Positions 43,535 through 51,832 of a DNA stretch of 64,000 bases are shown here, one piece after another. Every line of letters starts with the position of its first letter. Within the stretch, counting starts at the first letter, position 1. A program made the translations under genes and the position numbers. Where the stretch lies: assembly GCA_019114265.1 (NCBI GenBank), contig DXFV01000008.1, positions 1 through 64,000 of the forward strand, read 5' to 3'. The notes beneath the pieces are model-generated. The model was not told where the DNA came from. It saw nothing but the letters and a program-made list of their open reading frames with translations, and searched no databases. This DNA is from Anaerofilum faecale (GTDB lineage Bacteria; Bacillota; Clostridia; Oscillospirales; Ruminococcaceae).

Positions 43535-44002
43535 TTATTTGAACGCCTCGTCGATGGCGGTGTCCACCGCGCTGTATACGTCGGCGGAGGAGCCCAGCAC
43601 CAGCACCACATAGTCGCCGTGCGCCACCACACGGCCATCCTCCAGGATGCCGGCCACAGTGGGATCGTAGGCGGAATAGATGGCGACCTGGTTGGTGCGG
43701 TAGGTGTCCAGCGCGGTCTTTACGCTGTCGGCCTTGCCTTCGGCAGCCTTCACCACCACGTTCATGGCGCCGGTGGTGGAGTCGCCGCTGATGTTGCCGG
43801 CGAACTCGGCGATGTCGGTCTCGGGCACGCTCATCAGCAGGGTCAGGTCGTCCTTTGTCAACTCACGGGCATCGGCCAGCGGGTTGGCAGAGTCCAGCGA
43901 AGCCAGCACATCAGACAGATTATACTCCTTTGCAGAGGTGCCGCAAGCAGCCAGCAGACCCAGCATACACACAACACAAACAATGCTCAACAGTTTTTTC
44001 AT
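43535..44002 (-). CDS. DUF4358 lipoprotein
   Basis: 155 residues; AAAGGAG precedes the start. The lipobox LLAACGTS gives a lipid-anchored external protein. The DUF4358 domain covers most of the rest: LTLLMSVPETDIAEFAG and AIYSAYDPTVAGILEDGRVVAHGDYVVLV. DUF4358 genes regularly accompany MBOAT-DHHW pairs in Clostridia, to my knowledge, so it probably assists polysaccharide acylation. Mechanism unknown. Confidence 0.85.
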   Translation of the reverse strand: MKKLLSIVCVVCMLGLLAACGTSAKEYNLSDVLASLDSANPLADARELTKDDLTLLMSVPETDIAEFAGNISGDSTTGAMNVVVKAAEGKADSVKTALDTYRTNQVAIYSAYDPTVAGILEDGRVVAHGDYVVLVLGSSADVYSAVDTAIDEAFK

Positions 44003-44043
44003 CGTTCCAAACTCCTTTTTTTACCAAGAAAGTGTTTATTACA

Positions 44044-44072
44044 ATGTTACACCAAACCGGTGCCCTTTTCAA
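44044..44072 (-). promoter_or_regulatory. Promoter of the DUF4358-MBOAT-DHHW operon
   Basis: Minus strand: TTGAAA (44067-44072), 17 bp, TAACAT (44044-44049). Confidence 0.5.
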
Positions 44073-44131
44073 GAAGTATTTTCAGGAATTAACAGATTAT
44101 ACATACACACGCGTACGCGCGCTAAGTTTGC

Positions 44132-44161
44132 TTGACAAGCGGTGCGCGCTGCCCCTACAAT
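44132..44161 (+). promoter_or_regulatory. Promoter of the Gx transporter gene
   Basis: TTGACA (44132-44137), 18 bp, TACAAT (44156-44161). Confidence 0.7.
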
Positions 44162-44185
44162 AAAAACACAGAAGGGGGCGGGAAC

Positions 44186-44701
44186 TTGAAACGAACAAAT
44201 GCATATCATGTGGCGCTCACGGGCATGCTGTTTGCACTGGCACTTGTGCTCAGTGTGCTGGAATCCTGGATCACGCCGCTTCTTGGGCTGGCGCCGGGCG
44301 TCAAGATCGGCCTGGCCAACATTGTGGTGATGTACGCGCTGCTGTGTATGAACCGCCGCCAGGCACTGGTATTGGTGGTGCTGAAAGCGGGGTTTGCGCT
44401 GCTCACGCGCGGGGCCGTGGCGGCGTTGCTTTCGGGATGCGGCGGACTGGTCTCGCTGGGGGTGATGTGCCTTTTGCTGCTGGGCAAGCAGCGCCCCACA
44501 CTGTTTATCCTCTCGGCGGCGGGCGCCATTGCGCACAATGTGGGCCAGCTGTGTATGGCGGCGGTGCTGCTGGGCAGCGGTCTTGCGCTGAGCTATGCGC
44601 CGGTGCTGCTGGTGAGCGGGCTGGTGGTGGGCTGGCTCACCGGAACACTGCTGCGTGCGCTGCTTCCGTCGATGCAGAAAGCGCTCTGGAAAGACCAGTG
44701 A
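44186..44701 (+). CDS. Gx transporter-family membrane protein
   Basis: 171 residues from TTG 44186 after GGGGGCGGGAAC. Five hydrophobic segments. MLFALALVLSVLESWITPLL and GVKIGLANIVVMYALL carry the signature of the family long annotated as heptaprenyl diphosphate synthase component I, now considered an ECF-like S component (Gx). It may take up a small substrate using the ECF module encoded at 16.9-19.5 kb; inference. Substrate unknown. Confidence 0.85.
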   Translation: MKRTNAYHVALTGMLFALALVLSVLESWITPLLGLAPGVKIGLANIVVMYALLCMNRRQALVLVVLKAGFALLTRGAVAALLSGCGGLVSLGVMCLLLLGKQRPTLFILSAAGAIAHNVGQLCMAAVLLGSGLALSYAPVLLVSGLVVGWLTGTLLRALLPSMQKALWKDQ

Positions 44702-44709
44702 GAAATATT

Positions 44710-44728
44710 TTTGATAATTTGTATCAAA
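44710..44728. promoter_or_regulatory. Perfect inverted repeat upstream of rubrerythrin
   Basis: TTTGATAATTTGTATCAAA: 7-bp arms, 5-bp spacer, ending 5 bp before the -35. Neither the PerR box nor the FNR spacing fits, so the binding protein is unknown. Confidence 0.55.
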
Positions 44729-44733
44729 TGGTA

Positions 44734-44762
44734 TTGACTTTTGCTTTTGAAGGCGCTATAAT
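44734..44762 (+). promoter_or_regulatory. Promoter of the rubrerythrin gene
   Basis: TTGACT (44734-44739), 17 bp, TATAAT (44757-44762). Confidence 0.8.
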
Positions 44763-44832
44763 AAGCACAAGGAAAGCGCACAGCGCGCTTTACACAAAAG
44801 AAACACACAAAAATGAAACGGAGGACAATAAA

Positions 44833-45375
44833 ATGGCTAAATGGGTATGCACCGTATGTGGTTACGTTCATGAGGGCGACACCCCTCCCGAGGCTTGCCC
44901 CCTGTGCAAGGCTCCCGCCGACAAGTTCGTGAAGAAGGAAGAGGGCCTCACCTACGCCACCGAGCATGTGGTGGGCATCGCTGCCGACGCTCCCGCCGAG
45001 ATCCTCGAGGGCCTGCGCATGAACTTCACCGGCGAGTGCACCGAGGTTGGCATGTACCTGGCCATGAGCCGCGTGGCCGACCGCGAGGGCTATCCCGAGA
45101 TCGCCGAGGCCTGGAAGCGCTACGCTTTCGAGGAGGCCGAGCACGCCGCCAAGTTCGCCGAGCTGCTGGGCGAGGTCGTCACCGACTCCACCAAGAAGAA
45201 CCTGGAGATGCGTGTGGACGCCGAGCACGGCGCCTGCGACGGCAAGATGCAGCTGGCTGCCCTGGCCAAGAAGCTGAACCTGGACGCCATCCACGACACC
45301 GTGCACGAGATGGCCAAGGACGAGGCCCGTCACGGCCGCGGCATGAAGGGCCTGCTGGACCGCTACTTCAAATAA
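44833..45375 (+). CDS. Reverse rubrerythrin
   Basis: 180 residues. The rubredoxin domain is at the N-terminus (CTVCGYVHEG with Cys 6 and 9, CPLC with Cys 22 and 25), the reverse of classical rubrerythrin. The diiron four-helix bundle follows, with ECTEVGMYLAMSR, YAFEEAEHAAKFAELLGE and MAKDEARHGRGMKGLLDRYF supplying Glu and His ligands. Such proteins reduce hydrogen peroxide and oxygen with NADH-derived electrons in anaerobes. Strong promoter, an operator-like palindrome and its own terminator indicate regulated, high expression. Confidence 0.95.
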   Translation: MAKWVCTVCGYVHEGDTPPEACPLCKAPADKFVKKEEGLTYATEHVVGIAADAPAEILEGLRMNFTGECTEVGMYLAMSRVADREGYPEIAEAWKRYAFEEAEHAAKFAELLGEVVTDSTKKNLEMRVDAEHGACDGKMQLAALAKKLNLDAIHDTVHEMAKDEARHGRGMKGLLDRYFK

Positions 45376-45397
45376 GCAATCGGGCAAACACTGCCAC

Positions 45398-45437
45398 AGC
45401 GCGGCGCATGGGGAGAATCCCTGTGCGCCGCGCTTTT
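45398..45437 (+). terminator. Terminator after rubrerythrin
   Basis: AGCGCGGCGCA pairs with TGCGCCGCGCT around a GGGGA/TCCC stem, then TTT. Confidence 0.88.
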
Positions 45438-45519
45438 CTGTCTGCGGGTATTGCGGCGGCCGCGCAAATGCTTTACAATAGAACGATATAGAAACCGTCT
45501 GCGAGAGGATGAAAACCAT

Positions 45520-46476
45520 ATGCGGCACATTTTTATCATCAACCCCATATCCGGCAAGAGAGATGCCGGTTAGCTGCTTGCACCGCGCATCAAAGCGGTG
45601 ATGGAGGCAGCCGGGCAGTCCTATGAGATCCTCCGCACCGAAGCGCACGGCCACGCGGTTGAGCTGGCGCGGCGGTATGCGGAACAGGGCGGACCGGTGC
45701 GCCTGTATGCCTGCGGAGGCGACGGCACCCTCAACGAGGTGCTGTGCGGCGCATGGCAGTTTGAAAACGCCGAGGTGGCCTGCATTCCCTGCGGGTCCGG
45801 CAACGATTTCGTGCGCAATTTTGACGGCGTGAGCCTGTTTTCCAACCTGCAGGCCCAGCTGGACGGCAGCGCCGTGTCGATAGACCTGATGGATATGGGC
45901 GAGGGGAGAGTGGCGGCCGCCATCTGCTCGGCCGGGCTGGACGCCCAGGTGGCCTACGGCATCCCCAAATTCCGGCGCCTCCCCTTCTGCGGCGGACAGA
46001 TGGCCTACCACCTGTCGGTGGTGCAGCAGGTGTGCGGGCCGCTGGGGCACCGCCTGCGTGTGCAGACCGGCGAGGAAACCTTTGAAGATGAATTTTTGAT
46101 GGCGGCCGTCTGCAACGGTTCCTGTTACGGCGGCGGATACCAGGCCTCCCCCAAAGCCAGCCTGAACGACGGCCTGCTGGACGTGGTGCTGGTGAAAAAG
46201 GTGAGCCGTCTGCGCATCGCGGGCGTGGTGGGCATCTATAAAAACGGCGAACATGTCCGGAACGGGGAAATCCGCGAGGACCTGCGCTCCATCATCCGTC
46301 TGGTGCGCACACGAGCGGTGGCCATCACCGCGCTGGACGAGCGGCCGCTGATTCTCAACATCGACGGAGAGTGCGGGCCGGGCCGGCAGCTGCAGGCAAG
46401 CGTGCTGCCCGGCGCTGCGCGGTTTGTTGTGCCAGCGGGCGCTGTGATGCACAACGCCTGCACAGCCCCGGTGTGA
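45520..46476 (+). pseudogene. Diacylglycerol kinase-family lipid kinase with amber codon 18
   Basis: ATG 45520 begins RHIFIINPISGKRDAG, the family's first strand and NPxSGK loop. TAG then occurs at 45571-45573, after which the same frame continues as LLAPRIKAVMEAAGQSYEI and runs to 46476. GGDGTLNEVL (nucleotide-binding catalytic loop), CGSGNDFVRNF, and NGSCYGGGYQASPKA are intact. A CAG-to-TAG change is the likely cause. Initiation downstream (GTG 45598 or ATG 45601) would delete the NPxSGK loop needed for ATP binding. Hence it is probably inactive unless TAG is suppressed. The enzyme would phosphorylate diacylglycerol or a related lipid. Confidence 0.75.
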
Positions 46477-46551
46477 GCAGCCAAAAAACGACGAAAAATC
46501 GCGCAAATACAGCGTCACAGTATGTTCACAAAAAATTTTTATTTTAGACTC

Positions 46552-46580
46552 TTGATTTTTATGGAAGAAGTGGCTAAAAT
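46552..46580 (+). promoter_or_regulatory. Promoter of groES-groEL
   Basis: TTGATT (46552-46557), 17 bp, TAAAAT (46575-46580). Confidence 0.75.
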
Positions 46581-46585
46581 ATACA

Positions 46586-46612
46586 TTAGCACTCAGAGAT
46601 AACGAGTGCTAA
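46586..46612. promoter_or_regulatory. CIRCE operator (HrcA site)
   Basis: TTAGCACTC, nine bases, GAGTGCTAA: an exact match to the HrcA-binding consensus, placed just after the -10. It gives heat-shock control of groES-groEL. Confidence 0.97.
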
Positions 46613-46671
46613 GGACTTGAAGGTCCAACAGATCCAGTTGAATAAAAAATTTTAAATAGGAGGAGTTTTCC

Positions 46672-46956
46672 ATGAAAATCAAACCTCTGGCAGACCGTGT
46701 TGTCATCAAGACCGTCGAAGCCGAAGAAACCACCAAGAGCGGCATCATCCTGGCCGGCTCTGCAAAAGAGAAGCCCCAGGTGGCCGAGGTCGTGGCCGTT
46801 GGTCCCGGCGGTATGGTGGACGGCAAGGAAGTGGAGATGATCGTCAAGGTGGGCGATAAGGTCCTCACCTCCAAATATTCCGGCACCGAGGTCAAGGTGG
46901 ACGGCGAAGAGTGCACCATCGTGCGCCAGAGTGATATCTTGGCCATCGTGGAGTGA
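46672..46956 (+). CDS. groES: Co-chaperonin GroES
   Basis: 94 residues, complete, with AGGAGG upstream. KPLADRVVIKTVEAEETTKSGIIL is the family start, including the mobile loop that binds GroEL. Forms the heptameric lid. 55 bp before groEL, in one CIRCE-controlled operon. Confidence 0.98.
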   Translation: MKIKPLADRVVIKTVEAEETTKSGIILAGSAKEKPQVAEVVAVGPGGMVDGKEVEMIVKVGDKVLTSKYSGTEVKVDGEECTIVRQSDILAIVE

Positions 46957-47011
46957 TCCCGTCTTTCACACAACTACAATGTTTCACAAGCAATAAAGGA
47001 GTGTATGCGTT

Positions 47012-48652
47012 ATGGCAAAGCAGATTCTTCACGGCGAAGAGGCCCGCAAGGCCCTCAGCGCCGGCATTGATACCCTGGCGGACACCGTCAAAATCACCCT
47101 CGGACCCAAAGGCCGCAATGTGGTGCTGGGCAAGAAGTTCGGCAGCCCGGTCATCACCAACGACGGCGTGACCATCGCCAAGGAGATCGAGCTGAAAGAC
47201 GCCTTCGAGAACATGGGCGCGCAGCTGGTGCGCGAGGTTGCCACCAAGACCAACGACGCCGCCGGCGACGGCACCACCACCGCCACCGTTCTGGCCCAGG
47301 CTCTGGTGAACGAGGGCATGAAGAACGTGGCCGCCGGCGCCAACCCGATGGATGTGAAGCGCGGCATGCAGAAGGCTGTGAAGGCCGCCGTGGAGGCGTT
47401 CGCCGCCAACAGCCAGAAGGTGAACGGCAGCAAGGACATCGCCCGTGTGGCCACCGTTTCCGCCGGCGATTCCACCGTTGGCGAACTGATCGCCGAGGCG
47501 ATGGAGAAGGTCACCGCCGACGGCGTCATCACCATCGAGGAGAGCAAGACCGCCGAGACCTACACCGAAGTGGTGGAAGGCATGCAGTTCGACCGCGGCT
47601 ATATCACCCCGTATATGGTCACCGACACCGAGAAGATGGAGGCTGTCATGGATGACGCCTACATCCTCATCACCGATAAGAAGATCAGCTCCATCCAGGA
47701 TCTGCTGCCTCTGCTGGAGCAGGTCGTGCAGGGCGGCAAGAAGCTGCTGATCATCGCCGAGGACGTCGAGGGCGAGGCGCTGAGCACCCTGATCGTGAAC
47801 CGTCTGCGCGGCACCTTCACCTGCGTGGCTGTCAAGGCTCCCGGCTTCGGCGACCGCCGCAAGGAGATGCTGCAGGATATCGCCATCCTCACCGGCGGCG
47901 TTGTGGTCAGCGAGGAGCTGGGCTACGAGCTGAAGGAAGCCAACATGAGCATGCTGGGCCGTGCCGGCCAGGTGAAGGTGACCAAGGAGTACACCACCAT
48001 CGTGGGCGGCATGGGCGACAAGAAGGCCATTGCCGACCGTGTGGCCCAGATCCGCGCCCAGATCGAGACCACCACCAGCGACTTCGACCGTGAGAAGCTG
48101 CAGGAGCGTCTGGCCAAGCTGGCCGGCGGTGTTGCCGTGATCAAGGTTGGCGCTGCCACCGAGGTCGAGATGAAGGACAAGAAGCTGCGCATCGAGGATG
48201 CCCTGAACGCTACCAAGGCTGCCGTAGAGGAAGGCATCGTGGCCGGCGGCGGCACCGCTCCCATCAACGCCATCCCCGCTGTGGATGCTGTGTGCAACAG
48301 CCTGGAGGGTGACGAGCGCACCGGCGCTAAGATCGTGCGCAAGGCTCTGGAAGCTCCCCTGCGTCAGATCGCCAAGAACGCCGGCCTGGAGGGCAGCGTC
48401 ATCATCGACAAGATCCTCACCAGCGGCAAGGTGAACTACGGTTTCGATGCCCAGAAGGAAACCTACGGCGATATGCTGGAGGCCGGCATCGTGGATCCCA
48501 CCAAGGTCACCCGCAGCGCTCTGGAGAACGCCGCCAGCGTGGCCAGCATGGTTCTGACCACCGAGAGCTTGGTTGCCGACGAGCCCGAAGATCCCGCTGC
48601 TGCCGGTGCTGCCGCTGCCGCCGCCGCGGGCGGTATGGGCGGCATGTACTAA
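47012..48652 (+). CDS. groEL: Chaperonin GroEL
   Basis: 546 residues, complete. TLGPKGRNVVL, TNDGVTIAKEIEL and NDAAGDGTTTATVLAQ form the ATP site (catalytic Asp in GDGTTT). The C-terminus ends AAAAAGGMGGMY, the usual Gly-Met tail. Forms the double-ring folding chamber with GroES. Followed by a hairpin terminator about 85 bp on. Confidence 0.98.
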   Translation: MAKQILHGEEARKALSAGIDTLADTVKITLGPKGRNVVLGKKFGSPVITNDGVTIAKEIELKDAFENMGAQLVREVATKTNDAAGDGTTTATVLAQALVNEGMKNVAAGANPMDVKRGMQKAVKAAVEAFAANSQKVNGSKDIARVATVSAGDSTVGELIAEAMEKVTADGVITIEESKTAETYTEVVEGMQFDRGYITPYMVTDTEKMEAVMDDAYILITDKKISSIQDLLPLLEQVVQGGKKLLIIAEDVEGEALSTLIVNRLRGTFTCVAVKAPGFGDRRKEMLQDIAILTGGVVVSEELGYELKEANMSMLGRAGQVKVTKEYTTIVGGMGDKKAIADRVAQIRAQIETTTSDFDREKLQERLAKLAGGVAVIKVGAATEVEMKDKKLRIEDALNATKAAVEEGIVAGGGTAPINAIPAVDAVCNSLEGDERTGAKIVRKALEAPLRQIAKNAGLEGSVIIDKILTSGKVNYGFDAQKETYGDMLEAGIVDPTKVTRSALENAASVASMVLTTESLVADEPEDPAAAGAAAAAAAGGMGGMY

Positions 48653-48737
48653 TCGGCGCGCAGAGGCCCTTTAATTTCGCGAATCGTCGGGTTCGCGCCG
48701 ATCATACGCCAAAGAAAAGCACCGCACAGGTGATCGC

Positions 48738-48775
48738 AAAAGAGCCGGTACTCACGATGAGTGCCGGCTCTTTTT
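48738..48775 (+). terminator. Terminator of the gro operon
   Basis: AAAGAGCCGG pairs with CCGGCTCTTT around an ACTC/GAGT stem, then TTTTT. Confidence 0.85.
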
Positions 48776-48810
48776 CCGATTCTCGACTCAGCCATCCGCT
48801 CTGCGCAGCG

Positions 48811-48870
48811 GGGAAGGATTCGACCTCATCCGCCGCCTGTCGGCGGCACCTTCCCCTGGCCAGGGGAAGG
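48811..48870. repeat. Palindromic intergenic repeat unit
   Basis: Two compact palindromes lie back to back: CCGCCG-CCTGT-CGGCGG at 48830-48846, and a perfect 22-bp palindrome at 48849-48870 with arms CCTTCCCCTGG and CCAGGGGAAGG. This resembles the dispersed hairpin repeats common between genes of gut Clostridia. I see no second full copy in this window. The rest of 48653-49045 contains the two flanking terminators and no gene. Confidence 0.55.
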
Positions 48871-48942
48871 CGTTCCCTCGGGCACAGCACCGGCGTTTTT
48901 TCCAAAGGCCCCCCGCGCAACCCCCTATTTTCAGCAAGCTGG

Positions 48943-48982
48943 AAAGGGCCGGTACGCATCGGTTGTGCGTACCGGCCCTTTT
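48943..48982. terminator. Strong hairpin terminator between convergent units
   Basis: AAAGGGCCGGTACGCA pairs perfectly with TGCGTACCGGCCCTTT around TCGGTTG. A T run follows on the plus strand; it may also act on the DUF4261 transcript. Confidence 0.7.
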
Positions 48983-49045
48983 GCAGGATAAAAACCTCTG
49001 CAAGTCTGATGCCCGTCCGGCCCCGGAGGACCGCCGGAGATTTTG

Positions 49046-49924
49046 TCAGCGGTTGCCGGCCGCATGGGGCCCGGTGTGAATATCCAGCACCGGCCGTGGC
49101 GGCTGAATCAGAGCCTCCTCCAGCTGGCATTTCCACTGTACATCCGGACAAATCCGCCCCTCTGCAACGCCGTCGATGGTCTCTCCGTCCTGGATGGGGT
49201 TCTCGTTCTCCAGAATATACGATGCCGTATTGTAGGCGTGGTTTACGATCCAGTTTGGGTTTATGCCGTGAAAATGATACTGCAGGTCCGGCAGAAACAA
49301 AGTGCTCATGCCCACCGTATCCACCAGCATATCCTCGGTGCCTTGAATGGTAAAGAAACGTGCATTCACACCAAAACGGATGAAGCGGTCCGGCCCTTCG
49401 GCCTGGTGCGAACGCACGTCTTCGGCCAACAGCAGCTTGCCGCAGTTCTGGAAATAGAACGCTTCACAGGCGGGATACAGTTCTGCCAAGGCATCCAGAA
49501 AATCGGCGTCTAGATTGGCACGCTCCAGGGCGGGGAGCACGGCGGCCATCATATCAACGGCCACAACCTGATAGCGGCACTCCCGGAAGATCCGCTCCCG
49601 ATCATTCCGGCAGTCCCACATCTGGCTTTTGAGGAAATCGTCGATACCTTCCGCTTCAAAGCTGTTGCAGCCCATCACCATCAGCTGTACCGGGCATCTG
49701 CCGTCCTTGAACTCCGCGATATGTTCCAGGGCGGAAAAGCCCGCCATCTCGTCACTGTGGCAGAAACACTCTATGGCTCCGATGTGTTTCTTCATCACAG
49801 CAGTCATTTCTTCTTTGCCGGGCAGGGGCACCGGTTCCTTGAACAACATCTGAATGATATAGGGGCTGCCGGGCCGCAGGCTTTTTTCCTTGTCCAGATC
49901 CTGCGAAAACACTTCCTTGCACAT
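49046..49924 (-). CDS. DUF4261-family protein
   Basis: 292 residues from ATG 49924 after AAAGGAGGG. No signal peptide or membrane segment. Characteristic stretches are SPYIIQMLFKEPVPLPGKEEM, AECFCH-like IGAIECFCHSDEMAGFS, and the C-terminal QYHFHGINPNWIVNHAYNTASYILENENPIQDGETIDG, which mark DUF4261. Molecular function unknown. It is the last gene of a three-gene unit with an RtcB RNA ligase, 72 bp after it. Confidence 0.8.
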   Translation of the reverse strand: MCKEVFSQDLDKEKSLRPGSPYIIQMLFKEPVPLPGKEEMTAVMKKHIGAIECFCHSDEMAGFSALEHIAEFKDGRCPVQLMVMGCNSFEAEGIDDFLKSQMWDCRNDRERIFRECRYQVVAVDMMAAVLPALERANLDADFLDALAELYPACEAFYFQNCGKLLLAEDVRSHQAEGPDRFIRFGVNARFFTIQGTEDMLVDTVGMSTLFLPDLQYHFHGINPNWIVNHAYNTASYILENENPIQDGETIDGVAEGRICPDVQWKCQLEEALIQPPRPVLDIHTGPHAAGNR

Positions 49925-49996
49925 GGGGATCCCTCCTTTTTGATGACACTTCATCGGGTCCTGCAGAACGGGCACCTGCCTCTGCGCTCTGCTTTC

Positions 49997-51205
49997 TTAT
50001 TCCTCGTCCCCGGCCTTGAAGTTGTAGATGGGCCGGATGATCTTCACAACCTCCGCTGTGGGGCCGATGTTGTCCAGAATGTCCTGCATGCCCTTGTAGG
50101 CCATGGGGCACTCGTCCAGCGTGGAGCGGCTCACCGAGGTGGTGTAGATCTCTGCCATCTGCTTTTGGAACTCGGAGACGGTAAAGGACTGCTTTGCTTC
50201 GGCGCGGCTCATCAGACGGCCGGCGCCGTGGGGAGCGGAGAAGTTCCAGTCCTCGTTGCCCTTGCCCACACAGAGAAGGCTTCCGTCCCGCATATTGATG
50301 GGGATGAGCAGCTGTTCGCCCGCCTTGGCGGACACGGCCCCTTTGCGCAGGATCATGGCGTCGGTGTCGATGTAGTTGTGGATGGTGGTGAACTGCTCCT
50401 CCACATGGAGCTTCATTCCCTTGACGATCTCGTCCATCATGGCCTGCCGGTTCAGCATGGCGAACTGCTGGACGATCTTCATGTCGTGGATATACTGCTG
50501 GAACAATTCCCCCGACACATAGGCCAGCTCCCTGGGGATGCTGGTCTGCTTGAGATTTTTCCGCTTTTTCAGTTCCTTCTGGATCTCTTTTGCGCGGCCC
50601 TCCGCCTTCATCCGGGCCACCAGCGCTGCAAGGGAAGCGTCGTCGGTCCGGTTCAGGACCTTATAGCCGGCCTGCTGGTAATAGCCGGCCACCTCCACCC
50701 CCAGATGGCGGCTGCCGGAGTGGACCACAATATACAGGCAGCCCTCGTCGTCGCGGTCCACCTCGATGAAGTGGTTGCCGCCGCCCAGGGTGCCGATGCT
50801 CTTTTCCGCCCGCAGCAGATCGACGTGTTTTGCGCAGCACAGCTGCCCCAGGTCGATCTGGCTGCTGTATCTGTGCGCCTTTTCCCGGATGGAAAAGCCG
50901 GAGGGGATCTTTTCATAGATCAGCTTGTCCAGCTTCTGCAGTTCCAGACGCCCCTCCCGGATGCGGATGGTCTCCATGCCGCAGCCGATGTCCACCCCCA
51001 CCAGATTGGGCACCACCTTGTCGGTGATGGTCATGGTGGTGCCGATGGTGCAGCCCTTGCCGGCGTGGATATCGGGCATCAGCCGGATGCGGCTGCCCGC
51101 GGTAAATTCCTGATTGCACAGCTCCTGTACCTGTGCAAGGGAGGCGCTGTCCACCACATCGGTGAAGATTTTGGCCTCGTTGTATTTTCCTCTGATTTCG
51201 ATCAT
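49997..51205 (-). CDS. RtcB-family RNA ligase
   Basis: 402 residues from ATG 51205 (MIEIRGKYNEAKIFTD). RtcB joins RNA 2',3'-cyclic phosphate or 3'-phosphate ends to 5'-OH using GTP and manganese. The metal Cys is in VGVDIGCGMETIRI, a His in GGGNHFIEVD, another in VVHSGSRHLG, and the guanylylated His is in FSAPHGAGRLMSR. The protein is of the shorter RtcB class. It sits between DUF1877 and DUF4261 genes, without RtcA or RtcR, so its trigger differs from E. coli. Role presumably RNA repair after ribonuclease damage. Confidence 0.93.
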   Translation of the reverse strand: MIEIRGKYNEAKIFTDVVDSASLAQVQELCNQEFTAGSRIRLMPDIHAGKGCTIGTTMTITDKVVPNLVGVDIGCGMETIRIREGRLELQKLDKLIYEKIPSGFSIREKAHRYSSQIDLGQLCCAKHVDLLRAEKSIGTLGGGNHFIEVDRDDEGCLYIVVHSGSRHLGVEVAGYYQQAGYKVLNRTDDASLAALVARMKAEGRAKEIQKELKKRKNLKQTSIPRELAYVSGELFQQYIHDMKIVQQFAMLNRQAMMDEIVKGMKLHVEEQFTTIHNYIDTDAMILRKGAVSAKAGEQLLIPINMRDGSLLCVGKGNEDWNFSAPHGAGRLMSRAEAKQSFTVSEFQKQMAEIYTTSVSRSTLDECPMAYKGMQDILDNIGPTAEVVKIIRPIYNFKAGDEE

Positions 51206-51266
51206 TGTTCTCTCCGTTTGGTAAGGTGTTGTTGTGTCGAATCGTTTCATGCAGCAGGGTGGGAGC

Positions 51267-51758
51267 TTACAAATCAACGGTGAAGATCACCTGGCAGTGG
51301 TTTTCCATTGCCTTCTCATAGAACGCCTGCAAACCGCGGCTCCAGTCGATCAGATACTCCAGCCCCTCCGCGGTTTTGGGCAGGCTGTACGCCTGTGCGG
51401 GGATGCGGTCGTAGTTTTCCCGGAGGATCGCGGCGAGGTCATGGGTTTGCAGAAATTCCACGATCCGGCGAACGTCCGCATGGTTTTTCAGCGTCATGAC
51501 CTCCTCGTCGGTATCCACCAGGAACTCTCCTCCAAACACAACGTTCCCGGGCAGGCGGTTTTCTTCGCTCCACACGCCGCCGCCCAGACAATACTGGACC
51601 CCTTCCCATGCCTTGTCCATTTCATACCCGGCGTCGGTTCCCAGCAGCGCAGGCTCTATCTCCTCCAGCATATAATCATAGCGCTCTTCCGGCGGCATTT
51701 CCCGGAGCTTGCAAATCTCTGCATCCTGCAGGGCATAGAATACACACAGTCTGGACAT
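51267..51758 (-). CDS. DUF1877 (YfbM-like) protein
   Basis: 163 residues from ATG 51758, behind GGAGAGAAAGC. WEGVQYCLGGG, NVVFGGEFL and LAAILRENYDRIPAQAY match the DUF1877 pattern (KAWHGIHYLL..., LGG in E. coli YfbM). Function unknown. First gene of the operon with RtcB (61-bp gap). Its start lies only about 30 bases after a terminator-like hairpin in the leader. Confidence 0.75.
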   Translation of the reverse strand: MSRLCVFYALQDAEICKLREMPPEERYDYMLEEIEPALLGTDAGYEMDKAWEGVQYCLGGGVWSEENRLPGNVVFGGEFLVDTDEEVMTLKNHADVRRIVEFLQTHDLAAILRENYDRIPAQAYSLPKTAEGLEYLIDWSRGLQAFYEKAMENHCQVIFTVDL

Positions 51759-51787
51759 TGCTTTCTCTCCTTTCGGTACACAAAAAG

Positions 51788-51832
51788 GCGCCCTGCGAAG
51801 CACCGCCGTCCGGGCAGGGCGACGCAGGGCGC
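51788..51832 (-). terminator. Terminator-like hairpin in the DUF1877-RtcB leader
   Basis: GCGCCCTGCG and CGCAGGGCGC are perfect 10-bp arms; on the minus strand CTTTTTG follows. It lies inside the 5' leader, directly before the first ribosome site, as expected of an attenuator. Confidence 0.65.

Noticed and set aside
44710..44728. FNR or Rex site before rubrerythrin
   Set aside because: TTGAT/ATCAA arms are 7 bp apart instead of the 4 of FNR, and the sequence does not match the Rex consensus.
48702..49151. Small proteins in the 48.7-49.1 kb gap
   Set aside because: The open frames span hairpins and palindromic repeats, lack ribosome sites and look like no protein.
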